Shown in pieces: positions 1-6,076 of a stretch of 10,093 nt of DNA (within the stretch, counting starts at the first letter, position 1; the number at the start of each line of letters is the position of its first letter). The stretch is from assembly GCA_902796565.1 (NCBI GenBank), contig CADBPP010000080.1, positions 1 to 10,093 on the forward strand. The letters run 5' to 3'. Both the position numbers and the translations under genes were made by a program. A model generated the notes under the pieces. It did no database searches. It was not told where the DNA came from and saw only the letters and a list, made by a program, of their open reading frames with translations. The stretch is from an uncultured Eubacteriales bacterium. Its GTDB lineage: Bacteria > Bacillota > Clostridia > Eubacteriales > Anaerofustaceae.

Positions 1-455
1 CATCCGTAGCGGGTATGGGAATCGCTTCCGAGGATCATCTTTCCGCATCCGGCCAGCTTCTCCCTGGCGAACTGGTGGATCACCGCCTGGTTGGCGGGAA
101 CATATATGCCGCCGTACTTTTTCGCGGCGGAAAGGCCGAAGATATGGTCGTCCTCGTTGATGGTGCCGCCCACGGCGCACAGGCTGTTGTGGCAGTTCGT
201 AAGAGCGTAAGGCAGCGGGAACTCCTTCATCCCCGACGCCCTGGCAGTCTGGATGATGCCGACATAAGTGATGTCATGGGATATCATGGCGTCATAGCGG
301 ATCTTCATCTTCCCCGGCGTATCAGATACGTCGTGGGCGCGCAGGATCCTGTAGGCCATGGTCTTATCCCGGCCCGATATCATCGATCTGTCGCAGTCCT
401 TTGTCCTTCCCCCGGAAAGTATCACGGGGCCGTCACTTATCGTAAGCGCTCTCAC
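1..455 (-). CDS. Aconitase-family hydratase, N-terminal part (cut by left edge)
   Basis: Seen: the reverse strand reads 151 codons from a GTG at 455 to the window edge with no stop. The translation runs through the segments GGTINEDDHIFGLSAAKKYGG and ends in GSDSHTRYG, the aconitase/3-isopropylmalate dehydratase type signature at the substrate and Fe-S active site. The GTG start is chosen because GGAGG lies six bases upstream, inside the end of the GntR gene, and only one base separates the two genes. Family knowledge: such enzymes carry a [4Fe-4S] cluster and isomerise citrate to isocitrate through cis-aconitate; clostridial 'hydratase' members of about 750 residues resemble this N-terminus. 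Inference: as last visible gene of the Re-citrate synthase operon, and opposite an isocitrate dehydrogenase, it is most likely the aconitase of this pathway. The cluster cysteines, expected further on, are outside the window, so the exact subfamily is open. Confidence 0.85.
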   Translation of the reverse strand, partial: MRALTISDGPVILSGGRTKDCDRSMISGRDKTMAYRILRAHDVSDTPGKMKIRYDAMISHDITYVGIIQTARASGMKEFPLPYALTNCHNSLCAVGGTINEDDHIFGLSAAKKYGGIYVPANQAVIHQFAREKLAGCGKMILGSDSHTRYG

Positions 456-456
456 T

Positions 457-1113
457 TTATTCCTCCGTCTGCCCGAGCTGTTTTCTCAGATGCTCCCTGG
501 CCATTTTTATGTGTTCTATCATCGCTTTTTCCGCAGCCGGCTCATCCCTGAGGATCATGGCCTCAAGGATCCTTCTGTGCTCCGCCACCGAAGCGGCCGC
601 CCTCTCGGGATCCTGGATGGCGCTCTTGCGGAATTTCTGGATCTTCTTGTGCAGGGGCATCAGGGTATCGTAGAATACCGCGGATCCGGAGAGACGGTAC
701 ACCTCCCGGTGGAAGTCGTTGTCCATGGATTTGATCTTCTCCGCGTCCTCCCTTCCCAGGTAGAATTCCTGCAGATCCAGTATCTCCCCCAGATGGGAAA
801 GCTCTTCTTCCGTGGCGTTGCGGGCGGCAAGAGCCGCGGCGAGGCCCTCGATGCGGACACGGATCTCATAGATGTTGTCCGCGTCCTCGGGACTTATGCC
901 CACCACCACCATTCCCTTGGGCCTCTCTTCGATGAGATGCTCCTGCTCGAGCCTTCTTAAGGCCTCCCTAACAGGAGTGCGGCTGACCCCCAGGGTCTCG
1001 CTTATCCTTCCTTCGGTCAGTATCTCCCCTCTGGCGTAGACCCCCGTAAGGATGTCGTTCTCAAGATAGTCGAATACCTGGTCTGCCAGGGACACGCTTC
1101 TGTGGGTGATCAT
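457..1113 (-). CDS. GntR-family transcriptional regulator, FCD (FadR-like) subfamily
   Basis: A 218-residue cytoplasmic DNA-binding regulator. Residues 1-70 form a GntR winged helix-turn-helix (recognition part RISETLGVSRTPVREALRRL, about 36-55). Residues 75-212 are an all-helical FCD ligand domain. The metal-binding set of FCD proteins is complete: D131, H135, H179 and H201, with the spacing (4, 44, 22) known for metal-bound FCD regulators, so the effector is probably a small carboxylate bound over a metal ion. The ATG overlaps the TGA of the upstream citrate synthase gene (ATGA), indicating translational coupling, and the aconitase gene follows after one base. Inference: it controls its own operon through the palindrome at 2504-2525, whose core ATTGTATACAAT is the type of site bound by this subfamily. 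The ligand may be citrate, 2-oxoglutarate or another pathway intermediate; the sequence does not decide this. Confidence 0.93.
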   Translation of the reverse strand: MITHRSVSLADQVFDYLENDILTGVYARGEILTEGRISETLGVSRTPVREALRRLEQEHLIEERPKGMVVVGISPEDADNIYEIRVRIEGLAAALAARNATEEELSHLGEILDLQEFYLGREDAEKIKSMDNDFHREVYRLSGSAVFYDTLMPLHKKIQKFRKSAIQDPERAAASVAEHRRILEAMILRDEPAAEKAMIEHIKMAREHLRKQLGQTEE

Positions 1114-2483
1114 TTTCTGAGCCCTCCGTTCGTCAGTTTATCCACCATGTCGGTTATCTCCTTCTCGGAAAGGGTGCTGACCCTGCCGGTGGCATACTCG
1201 CCGTCTATCCACTGCTTCATCTTCAAGATGAGCTCATCCGTCTTTTTAAGCGCCCTGTCTCCCTCCAGGCCGTAATACTCGTTGATCCAGTAGGCTATGC
1301 CTGCGGAGCCGGAGGACTGTCCCAGCATGACGGAGGGCTTGCGGTTAAGAAGCTTCTGAGTGTCGAACACGTTGTAGATCTCCTCATCCTTCATAAGACC
1401 GTCGGCGTGGATCCCGGCACGGGTCATGTTGAAGGCGCTCCCGATGAAGGGGCTCATGGGAGGTATGTCGTAACCTCTTTTTTCGCGGTAGTAATCGGCG
1501 ATCTCCGTGATCACCGTGGTGTCCATGCCGTCCAGGGATCCTCTGATGGAGGCGTACTGCATCACCATCTGTTCCAGGGGGATGTTTCCTGTCCTCTCCC
1601 CTATCCCCAGAAGGGTGCAGTTCACTGCGCAGGCGCCGTAGAGCCAGGCCGTGGAGGCGTTAGCCACCGCCATGCCGAAATCGTTGTGGCCGTGCCACTC
1701 AAGGCATTCGCTGGGAACGTCGGAATAATGCTGCAGGCCGTAGATTATGCCGGCCACGCTCCTGGGAAGGGCGGCTTCGGTGAAGGGCACGCCGTATCCC
1801 ATGGTATCGCAGGCCCGGATCTTTACGGGAATGCCGGCGTCCCGGGACATGGCCATCAGTTCGTTCACGAAGGGGACCACGAATCCGTAGAAGTCCGCCC
1901 TGGTGAGATCCTCCAGATGGCAGCGGGGCACCACCCCTTCCTCAAAGGCCAGAGCGACGGTCTCCAGGTACTTTTCCAGAGCCTCCTTTCTGGTGAGCTT
2001 CATCTTTCTGAAAATGTGGTAGTCGCTGCAGGACACCAGTATCCCGGTCTCCTTCACGCCCAGGTCCTTGACCAGGGCGAAGTCCTCCTTGGAGGCCCTG
2101 ATCCAGGTGGTTATCTCCGGGAAATCATATCCCAGGGCCATGCACTCCTCCAGGGCCCTGCGGTCCCGCTCGCTGTACACGAAGAACTCCGTCTGCCTTA
2201 TGATGCCGAAGGGGCCTCCCAGACGGTGCATCATTTTGTAAAGGTCCACCATCTGCTCCACGCTGTAGGGTTCGGTGGCCTGCTGCCCGTCCCGGAAGGT
2301 GGTATCGGTGATCCATACCTCCTCGGGCATGCCTATGGGCACACGGCGGTGATTGAAGGGGGTCTTGGGGACCTCCTCGTAATTGAAGATATCCCTGTAC
2401 AGGTTTGGTTCGGGTATGTCCTGCAGGGAATATTTATAGCTTTTCTGCTCCAAAAGATTTGTTCTGGATGAGATCTCAAGCAT
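1110..2483 (-). CDS. Re-citrate synthase (homocitrate/isopropylmalate synthase-like)
   Basis: A 457-residue enzyme of the DRE-TIM/HMGL-like superfamily, matching the Re-citrate synthases of anaerobes such as Clostridium kluyveri rather than ordinary Si-citrate synthase. It would condense acetyl-CoA with oxaloacetate to citrate in the cytoplasm. Seen: TIM-barrel start DTTFRDGQQ (60-68, catalytic R64, metal ligand D65), metal-binding HGHNDFG (264-270), GERTGN (296-301) and AGIHADG (356-362), then a C-terminal helical part. An upstream in-frame ATG at 2519 is rejected because it lies inside the promoter -10 element; the ATG at 2483 has GAGGA seven bases upstream and would give a leader of about 29 bases. 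It heads the operon with the GntR and aconitase genes. Homocitrate synthase activity is the main alternative, but no lysine or nitrogenase genes are nearby and the divergent dehydrogenase suits citrate. Confidence 0.88.
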   Translation of the reverse strand: MLEISSRTNLLEQKSYKYSLQDIPEPNLYRDIFNYEEVPKTPFNHRRVPIGMPEEVWITDTTFRDGQQATEPYSVEQMVDLYKMMHRLGGPFGIIRQTEFFVYSERDRRALEECMALGYDFPEITTWIRASKEDFALVKDLGVKETGILVSCSDYHIFRKMKLTRKEALEKYLETVALAFEEGVVPRCHLEDLTRADFYGFVVPFVNELMAMSRDAGIPVKIRACDTMGYGVPFTEAALPRSVAGIIYGLQHYSDVPSECLEWHGHNDFGMAVANASTAWLYGACAVNCTLLGIGERTGNIPLEQMVMQYASIRGSLDGMDTTVITEIADYYREKRGYDIPPMSPFIGSAFNMTRAGIHADGLMKDEEIYNVFDTQKLLNRKPSVMLGQSSGSAGIAYWINEYYGLEGDRALKKTDELILKMKQWIDGEYATGRVSTLSEKEITDMVDKLTNGGLRK

Positions 2484-2503
2484 GTCTGTGTCCTCACATA
2501 ATG

Positions 2504-2525
2504 GTATAATTGTATACAATTATAC
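2504..2525. promoter_or_regulatory. GntR/FCD operator: perfect 22-bp palindrome
   Basis: A perfect 22-bp inverted repeat with no spacer, centred between 2514 and 2515, with core ATTGTATACAAT. This core is the usual type of FCD/GntR target (TTGTATACAA). It covers the -10 and start point of the citrate synthase promoter and lies about 55 bases before the isocitrate dehydrogenase start. A near half-site, ATTGTATA at 2534-2541, overlaps the -35 regions of both promoters. Binding by the GntR protein encoded two genes away is inferred, not shown. Confidence 0.75.
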
Positions 2526-2547
2526 TCATATCTATTGTATATGTCAA
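2519..2547 (-). promoter_or_regulatory. Sigma-A promoter of the Re-citrate synthase operon
   Basis: On the minus strand TTGACA (2542-2547) and TATAAT (2519-2524) are both perfect consensus with a 17-base spacer. The predicted start point is near 2512, giving a leader of about 29 bases before the ATG at 2483. The -10 and start point lie inside the palindrome at 2504-2525, so a bound repressor would block it directly. Its strength suggests that it is normally held back. Confidence 0.85.
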
Positions 2548-2563
2548 TATGTTGTGTTAGAAT
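2535..2563 (+). promoter_or_regulatory. Candidate promoter of the isocitrate dehydrogenase gene (leaderless layout)
   Basis: TAGAAT at 2558-2563 preceded by TGT forms an extended -10 (TGnTAGAAT). A weak -35, TTGTAT at 2535-2540, stands 17 bases upstream. Six bases separate the -10 from the ATG at 2570, so the expected start point is the A of the start codon. The -35 lies back-to-back with the -35 of the divergent promoter. Confidence 0.55.
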
Positions 2564-2569
2564 GTGCCC

Positions 2570-3565
2570 ATGGATATAACACTGATAAGGGGCGACGGCA
2601 TCGGCCCCGAGGTAATGGAACAGGCCGTAAGGATACTGAAGGAGACCGGAGCGGACCTTCAGTTCGAGGAATATGACGCGGGCATACCCGCACTGGAGAG
2701 GTGCGGAGACATACTGCCGGAGGAGCTGATGGAGTCGATCCGCCGCAACAAAGTGGCTTTAAAGGGCCCCATAACCACACCGGTGGGGGGAGGCTTCAGA
2801 AGCATCAACATAACCCTGAGGCAGGCCTTCGGGCTCTATGCCAACGTGCGCAGAGCCTTCAGCTACGAAGGGATCGATACGCCCTTCAAAAACGTGGACA
2901 TACTCACCGTCAGGGAGAACACGGAAGGGCTCTACTGCGGCATCGAGGAAACACCGGATGAAGACACGGCGAAAAGCGTCAGGCTCATAACCAGGAAGGC
3001 TTCACAGAAGGTGATCCGCTACGCCTTCGAAGCGGCCCGCAAGCTCGGCAGAAAGAAAGTCACCGCCGCCCACAAGGCAAATATCCTCAAGGAGACTGAC
3101 GGGCTGTTTCTGAGGGTGTTTTCGGACATCGCGAAGGACTACCCGGACATCATAAACGATACGGTCATCATAGACGCCTGCGCCATGAAGCTGGTGACGG
3201 ACCCCGGGGATTTCGACGTCATCGTGACCACGAACCTCTTCGGTGACATACTTTCGGATCTTACCAGCGGTCTGGTGGGAGGCCTCGGGCTCACCTGCGG
3301 CAACAACATCGGGGATGACGCCGCCATATTTGAAGCGATCCACGGCAGCGCTCCCGATATAGCGGGAAAGAATATCGCCAACCCCTCCGCAGTGATCTGC
3401 GCCTCCAGCGAGATGCTGCATCACATCGGTTATGAGAAGGAAGCCCGGGCCGTGGAGGATGCCCTCAGAAAGACCTTCAGGGAAGGCAGATGCCTTACCG
3501 CCGATCTCGGAGGGAACGCCACCACGGCAGAATTCGCCGATGCGGTGATAAACAATCTCCGATAG
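2570..3565 (+). CDS. icd: Isocitrate dehydrogenase, NAD-dependent type (isocitrate/isopropylmalate dehydrogenase family)
   Basis: A 331-residue cytoplasmic beta-decarboxylating dehydrogenase predicted to convert isocitrate to 2-oxoglutarate. Seen (numbering from ATG): RGDGIGPEV (7-15); substrate residues in SINITLRQAFG and NVRR with VRENTEGLY (R84, R94, R116, Y122); catalytic lysine K169 in AHKANI; metal aspartates D202, D226 and D230; and the nucleotide loop HGSAPDIAG. Asp-Ile in that loop is the NAD-type pair; NADP enzymes usually have Lys-Tyr there. The length fits the short single-domain family. An in-frame GTG at 2564 is possible but lies too close to the -10; neither start has a ribosome-binding site, in contrast to almost every other gene here. 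The divergent Re-citrate synthase and aconitase genes argue for isocitrate rather than isopropylmalate or homoisocitrate as substrate, which sequence alone cannot settle. Confidence 0.87.
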   Translation: MDITLIRGDGIGPEVMEQAVRILKETGADLQFEEYDAGIPALERCGDILPEELMESIRRNKVALKGPITTPVGGGFRSINITLRQAFGLYANVRRAFSYEGIDTPFKNVDILTVRENTEGLYCGIEETPDEDTAKSVRLITRKASQKVIRYAFEAARKLGRKKVTAAHKANILKETDGLFLRVFSDIAKDYPDIINDTVIIDACAMKLVTDPGDFDVIVTTNLFGDILSDLTSGLVGGLGLTCGNNIGDDAAIFEAIHGSAPDIAGKNIANPSAVICASSEMLHHIGYEKEARAVEDALRKTFREGRCLTADLGGNATTAEFADAVINNLR

Positions 3566-3631
3566 ATCCCGGCACGCCGGCCCGCCCCAACGGAAAGTGA
3601 AACGGAAAACGGATCGGTACACAGTACACAA

Positions 3632-3660
3632 AACAGGCGCTGCCCGCGGCAGCGCCTGTT
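3632..3660. terminator. Strong hairpin between convergent genes, probable bidirectional terminator
   Basis: AACAGGCGCTGCC pairs with GGCAGCGCCTGTT's complement-arm over 12 perfect base pairs (3632-3643 with 3649-3660), plus one more pair closing a three-base loop. Read on the minus strand it is followed by TTTTGTGT, a fair T tract; on the plus strand only TT follows directly, with a TTTTTT run at 3691-3696. It lies 66 bases after the dehydrogenase stop and 62 bases beyond the stop of the facing gene. Confidence 0.65.
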
Positions 3661-3722
3661 ATACGTCATGAGAGGCAAAGCTCTGAGTGCTTTTTTCTCC
3701 GATACACCGTAAGGACCGGTCA

Positions 3723-4133
3723 TTATACCGGTCTGCCTGATCCCTCCAGGATCATCTCGGCAAAATAGGCGTATCTGAGAAAGAAACCGTCCTTCATGTG
3801 GGGCAGTTCGATATATATGTTGTCGTTCCTTCTGGAAAACAGCAGATTCGCTTCACCGGGTTCATACAGATAGCCCACTTCCCTGAGCTCCCTTTCCTTC
3901 AGACCGGTCACTATCCTGACGAAATCATCCTTTCGGGGCCCGGCATATCCCAGACCTATCAGATCCGCTTCCTCACCGTCCAGTTCGAACCGGAAGGCAT
4001 CTTCCCTGCCGCAGTCATATTCCACGTAAAAGGCAAAGGAGTGATCCAACAGTCTTTTTCGCTTTTTACTGCTGCATTCCCTGAAATACGCCCACTTCTC
4101 AGCTATCCTCGTTTTCTTTTCCTCGCCCGGCAT
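3723..4133 (-). CDS. Hypothetical protein, 136 residues
   Basis: I do not recognise this protein. It is soluble, with no signal peptide or membrane segment. Residues 1-29 are charged and basic (RECSSKKRKRLLDH); the rest is an alternating beta-rich pattern with many acidic and aromatic residues (FAFYVEYDCGREDAFRFELDG, then YIELPHMKDGFFLRYAYFAEM near the end), which suggests one small alpha/beta domain. It begins 35 bases before the end of the preceding gene in another frame, so the two are surely co-transcribed. GGAGG lies upstream of the ATG but at a long distance of 12 bases, so its translation may rely on coupling. A 7-bp hairpin (3714-3733) spans its stop codon. It resembles small regulatory or immunity-type proteins only in size and composition; no function is assigned. 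Confidence 0.72.
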   Translation of the reverse strand: MPGEEKKTRIAEKWAYFRECSSKKRKRLLDHSFAFYVEYDCGREDAFRFELDGEEADLIGLGYAGPRKDDFVRIVTGLKERELREVGYLYEPGEANLLFSRRNDNIYIELPHMKDGFFLRYAYFAEMILEGSGRPV

Positions 4134-4557
4134 TGCCGCTCAGTACCTCCGCACATTCCGTTTTACGCTCAGTTTCCGCTGTCATCCGGCTGATCAGCAT
4201 ACAGAATCGTTCCAGCCATGGGAATACGATGTCTTCGCTGACATCAATACCGGTCTTCCCGAAGACGCTGCCGCTTAGAGCCTCTCGAGCCACACACAGA
4301 AGGAATCCGGCGTCATCCTTCAGCGTCTCCTCCCGCCACGGCATCTCATCCAGATCAAAACCCGCTGTTCCCGGAGCTATATCGTTGATGTCCCGAAGGT
4401 CCTTCAGGAAGGATATCAGTTCATTCTGATGCTCCGTCCTTTCAAAGCCCTCAGCGGAAACGATCAAAAGGTCCAGAAAACAGTCCGTTCCCTGATTGGA
4501 CATGACGATCCATTCATCATTCGGGGACATTTTATCAAGCCTTATTATATTGCTCAT
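4099..4557 (-). CDS. Hypothetical acidic protein, 152 residues
   Basis: I cannot name this family securely. The protein is small, acidic and soluble. Seen: an N-terminal beta-type stretch (NDEWIVMSNQGTDCFLDLLI), a middle segment with FDLDEMPWREE (about 87-97), then helices (FLLCVAREAL; WLERFCMLISRM) and a polar tail of about 25 residues that overlaps the next gene. The 'DLDEMPW ... FLL' pattern recalls small uncharacterised Firmicutes proteins, some found beside polymorphic toxins, but that is memory of a pattern and not a match I can verify, and no toxin gene is present here. GGAGG lies four bases before the ATG. It is first in a two-gene unit with the 136-residue protein and has its own promoter at 4629-4637. 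Confidence 0.72.
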   Translation of the reverse strand: MSNIIRLDKMSPNDEWIVMSNQGTDCFLDLLIVSAEGFERTEHQNELISFLKDLRDINDIAPGTAGFDLDEMPWREETLKDDAGFLLCVAREALSGSVFGKTGIDVSEDIVFPWLERFCMLISRMTAETERKTECAEVLSGNAGRGKENEDS

Positions 4558-4628
4558 AACTCCTCCAGGGGTCCGGTACGGCTGCGATGACCGCTCAGAC
4601 AGCTCCTGCCATACCCCTCTGAGATATG

Positions 4629-4637
4629 ATTATATCA
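4629..4637 (-). promoter_or_regulatory. Extended -10 promoter for the two hypothetical genes
   Basis: The minus strand reads TGATATAAT: a consensus -10 (TATAAT, 4629-4634) with the TGn extension (4635-4637). No good -35 stands 16-18 bases upstream. The predicted transcript starts about 65 bases before the ATG at 4557. The -10 is embedded in an imperfect inverted repeat, TATGAT-TAT-ATCATA (4625-4639), which could be an operator or chance. Confidence 0.55.
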
Positions 4638-4669
4638 TAGGCAGAAGCTATTAATCCCAAATATGGAGA

Positions 4670-4697
4670 AAGAGGCGCTTGCGGAAAAGCGCCTCTT
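4670..4697 (-). terminator. Terminator after the ECF sigma operon
   Basis: An 11-bp perfect stem (AAGAGGCGCTT with AAGCGCCTCTT) and six-base loop, ten bases after the YfjL-like stop codon. On the minus strand it is followed by TCTCCATATTTGGG, which is pyrimidine-rich with only short T runs. It separates this operon from the promoter of the next one. Confidence 0.7.
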
Positions 4698-4707
4698 CTG
4701 TTCATCT

Positions 4708-5556
4708 TCAGTTCCCGGTCTTTCCCGGGAAGCTCTCCTTGTACTTTTCATCCTGCTCTCTGAAGTAGGCCTGAGTCTCTTCCCATGCCTTTATGACCCT
4801 ATCGGTCATGCCCTCCTCGTAGATGTCTTCGTACGGGAAGCCCAGGATATATATGCCCTCATCCGTACGGGAGCCCTCCAGAGGTTTCGGGGGCCAAAGC
4901 ATGAAATCCATCTCTTTGAATCCCACGCCCGCCGAATCCATGAGGTTTCGTATCTTTATCATGATCTTCGCGGCGTTTTCGGCTGACAGATCCGTGTCAT
5001 TGACATATATGACGATCTTTCCCGCCTGGGCTCCGAGAGCACCGATGTCGTACTCCCCGTCACGGATCAGCTCCTCGGTTATCAGGGCGTAGGGCTTTAC
5101 ATCCGGATTCGCTGCATACTCCATGGAAGTGAACTCCAGGTCCCCGTAGGATATCTCGCACTCAAAGGGGAAGCCGGGGGAATCGAAAACATAATCCGCC
5201 GCCGCGCGGTATTCCCTATCCAGCCTCAATGCCGTATTGAGTCCCGAGAGCACGTAGTCAGCGTATGTATCCGTAATGAGCTTTCCGTTCATCCCCAGGT
5301 AAAGGGTAAAGCTGCTGTCGGGGCTCGCAGGAGAAATGATGTGGGCGTAGTAGCGGGTGGCCTTGAAATCATATCCCACGGATTCGATCTCGTAATCGGT
5401 CCCCGCATACTTTTCCTCCAGGTGCTTTTCGGCAGTCCTCTTCGCCAGGGCGCGGGAGACGGGATTGCCCATGAAGGCGTTCGCGAAGAAGAGCAGTATG
5501 CCCGTGAGGAAAAGCGCAATTACCGCCGCAGCAGCCTTAAGTATCTTTCTTTTCAT
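4708..5556 (-). CDS. Membrane-anchored YfjL-like protein of a sigma-factor operon
   Basis: A 282-residue protein with a single N-terminal membrane anchor (about residues 5-29, KILKAAAAVIALFLTGILLF) and a large domain expected outside the cell. After the anchor come NPVSRALAKRTAEKHLEEKY and TDYEIESVGYDFKATRYYAHI, a pattern I associate with the YfjL-like family of Bacillus and clostridia (proteins of unknown function); this assignment is from memory. There is no lipobox cysteine, so it is not a lipoprotein. The ATG at 5556 is preferred over one 36 bases upstream: it follows the anti-sigma stop by one base and has AAGGAGG nine bases before it. Its place as last gene after an ECF sigma and anti-sigma pair suggests that it takes part in the envelope response or in sensing, which is inference. 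Confidence 0.8.
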   Translation of the reverse strand: MKRKILKAAAAVIALFLTGILLFFANAFMGNPVSRALAKRTAEKHLEEKYAGTDYEIESVGYDFKATRYYAHIISPASPDSSFTLYLGMNGKLITDTYADYVLSGLNTALRLDREYRAAADYVFDSPGFPFECEISYGDLEFTSMEYAANPDVKPYALITEELIRDGEYDIGALGAQAGKIVIYVNDTDLSAENAAKIMIKIRNLMDSAGVGFKEMDFMLWPPKPLEGSRTDEGIYILGFPYEDIYEEGMTDRVIKAWEETQAYFREQDEKYKESFPGKTGN

Positions 5557-5557
5557 T

Positions 5558-6076
5558 TCAGTTCTCCTCCTTCCTGAAGGCGAAATGCACAAGGCCCGCT
5601 ATCACTGCCCCCGCCAGGGCAAAGGCTACATAGATCGCGCTCCATTCCAGCACACTGCCGAAGTTAAGCTTCTCGCTTCCCTGTATAAGGGGCAGAGCGT
5701 TTATCACGATCCTCATGGAGAAGATCAGTACGCTCACTTCCCACAGAGCGTTCCATCCGAAGATGAAATAACCGATGGCTCCCATGACGGGCATCAGGAT
5801 GATGTTGAAGAAGATCCCGCTGCCCTCGGTCAAGCCGAGGCCGAAGAGGATGCCGAAGACCATTATCATGCCGAGAAAGCCCTTCAGCCTTCTCTTCACT
5901 TCCCCGAAGGCCTTCCCGGGGTCGGTTGGGGGAACAGTCTTTTCTTCGTAATGACTGCGGCACCCTTCGCAGGTTTTTATGTGCTCTTCTACGGCCTGAA
6001 CGCTCTCCTCCCCCGCTATGCCGTCATTGACCAGCGGCATGAGGTCCATGCATACGCCGCAGCTTATCTCATTCAT
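5558..6076 (-). CDS. Zinc-finger anti-sigma factor, multi-pass membrane protein
   Basis: A 172-residue protein. Residues 1-45 form a zinc-binding anti-sigma (ZAS-like) domain: C6 and C9, then H32-x3-C36-x2-C39 (HIKTCEGC). Residues 68-166 hold about four hydrophobic segments (around 68-82, 88-106, 112-130, 146-166), so it is anchored in the membrane with the zinc domain facing the cytoplasm. It should bind and hold the ECF sigma factor encoded just upstream. The start at 6076 is chosen because the protein there begins directly with the zinc finger and has GGAGG nine bases upstream; an open frame reaching 6199 would only extend into the sigma gene. It overlaps the sigma gene by eight bases, which suggests coupled, matched production of the pair. 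C6/C9 make thiol or metal sensing conceivable, but that is speculation. Confidence 0.88.
   Translation of the reverse strand: MNEISCGVCMDLMPLVNDGIAGEESVQAVEEHIKTCEGCRSHYEEKTVPPTDPGKAFGEVKRRLKGFLGMIMVFGILFGLGLTEGSGIFFNIILMPVMGAIGYFIFGWNALWEVSVLIFSMRIVINALPLIQGSEKLNFGSVLEWSAIYVAFALAGAVIAGLVHFAFRKEEN

Noticed and set aside
358..960. A 200-codon plus-strand frame over the GntR gene
   Set aside because: Antisense shadow; the minus-strand frame contains both GntR and FCD domains with the metal ligands in place.
1407..2471. A 354-codon open frame on the plus strand
   Set aside because: It lies wholly antisense to the Re-citrate synthase gene, whose motifs are complete; the translation is rich in His and Gly with no recognisable domain, as expected for the complement of a GC-rich gene.
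4625..4639. Inverted repeat TATGAT-TAT-ATCATA as a firm operator
   Set aside because: AT-rich promoter DNA forms such short repeats easily and no matching regulator is adjacent, so it is mentioned only with the promoter.
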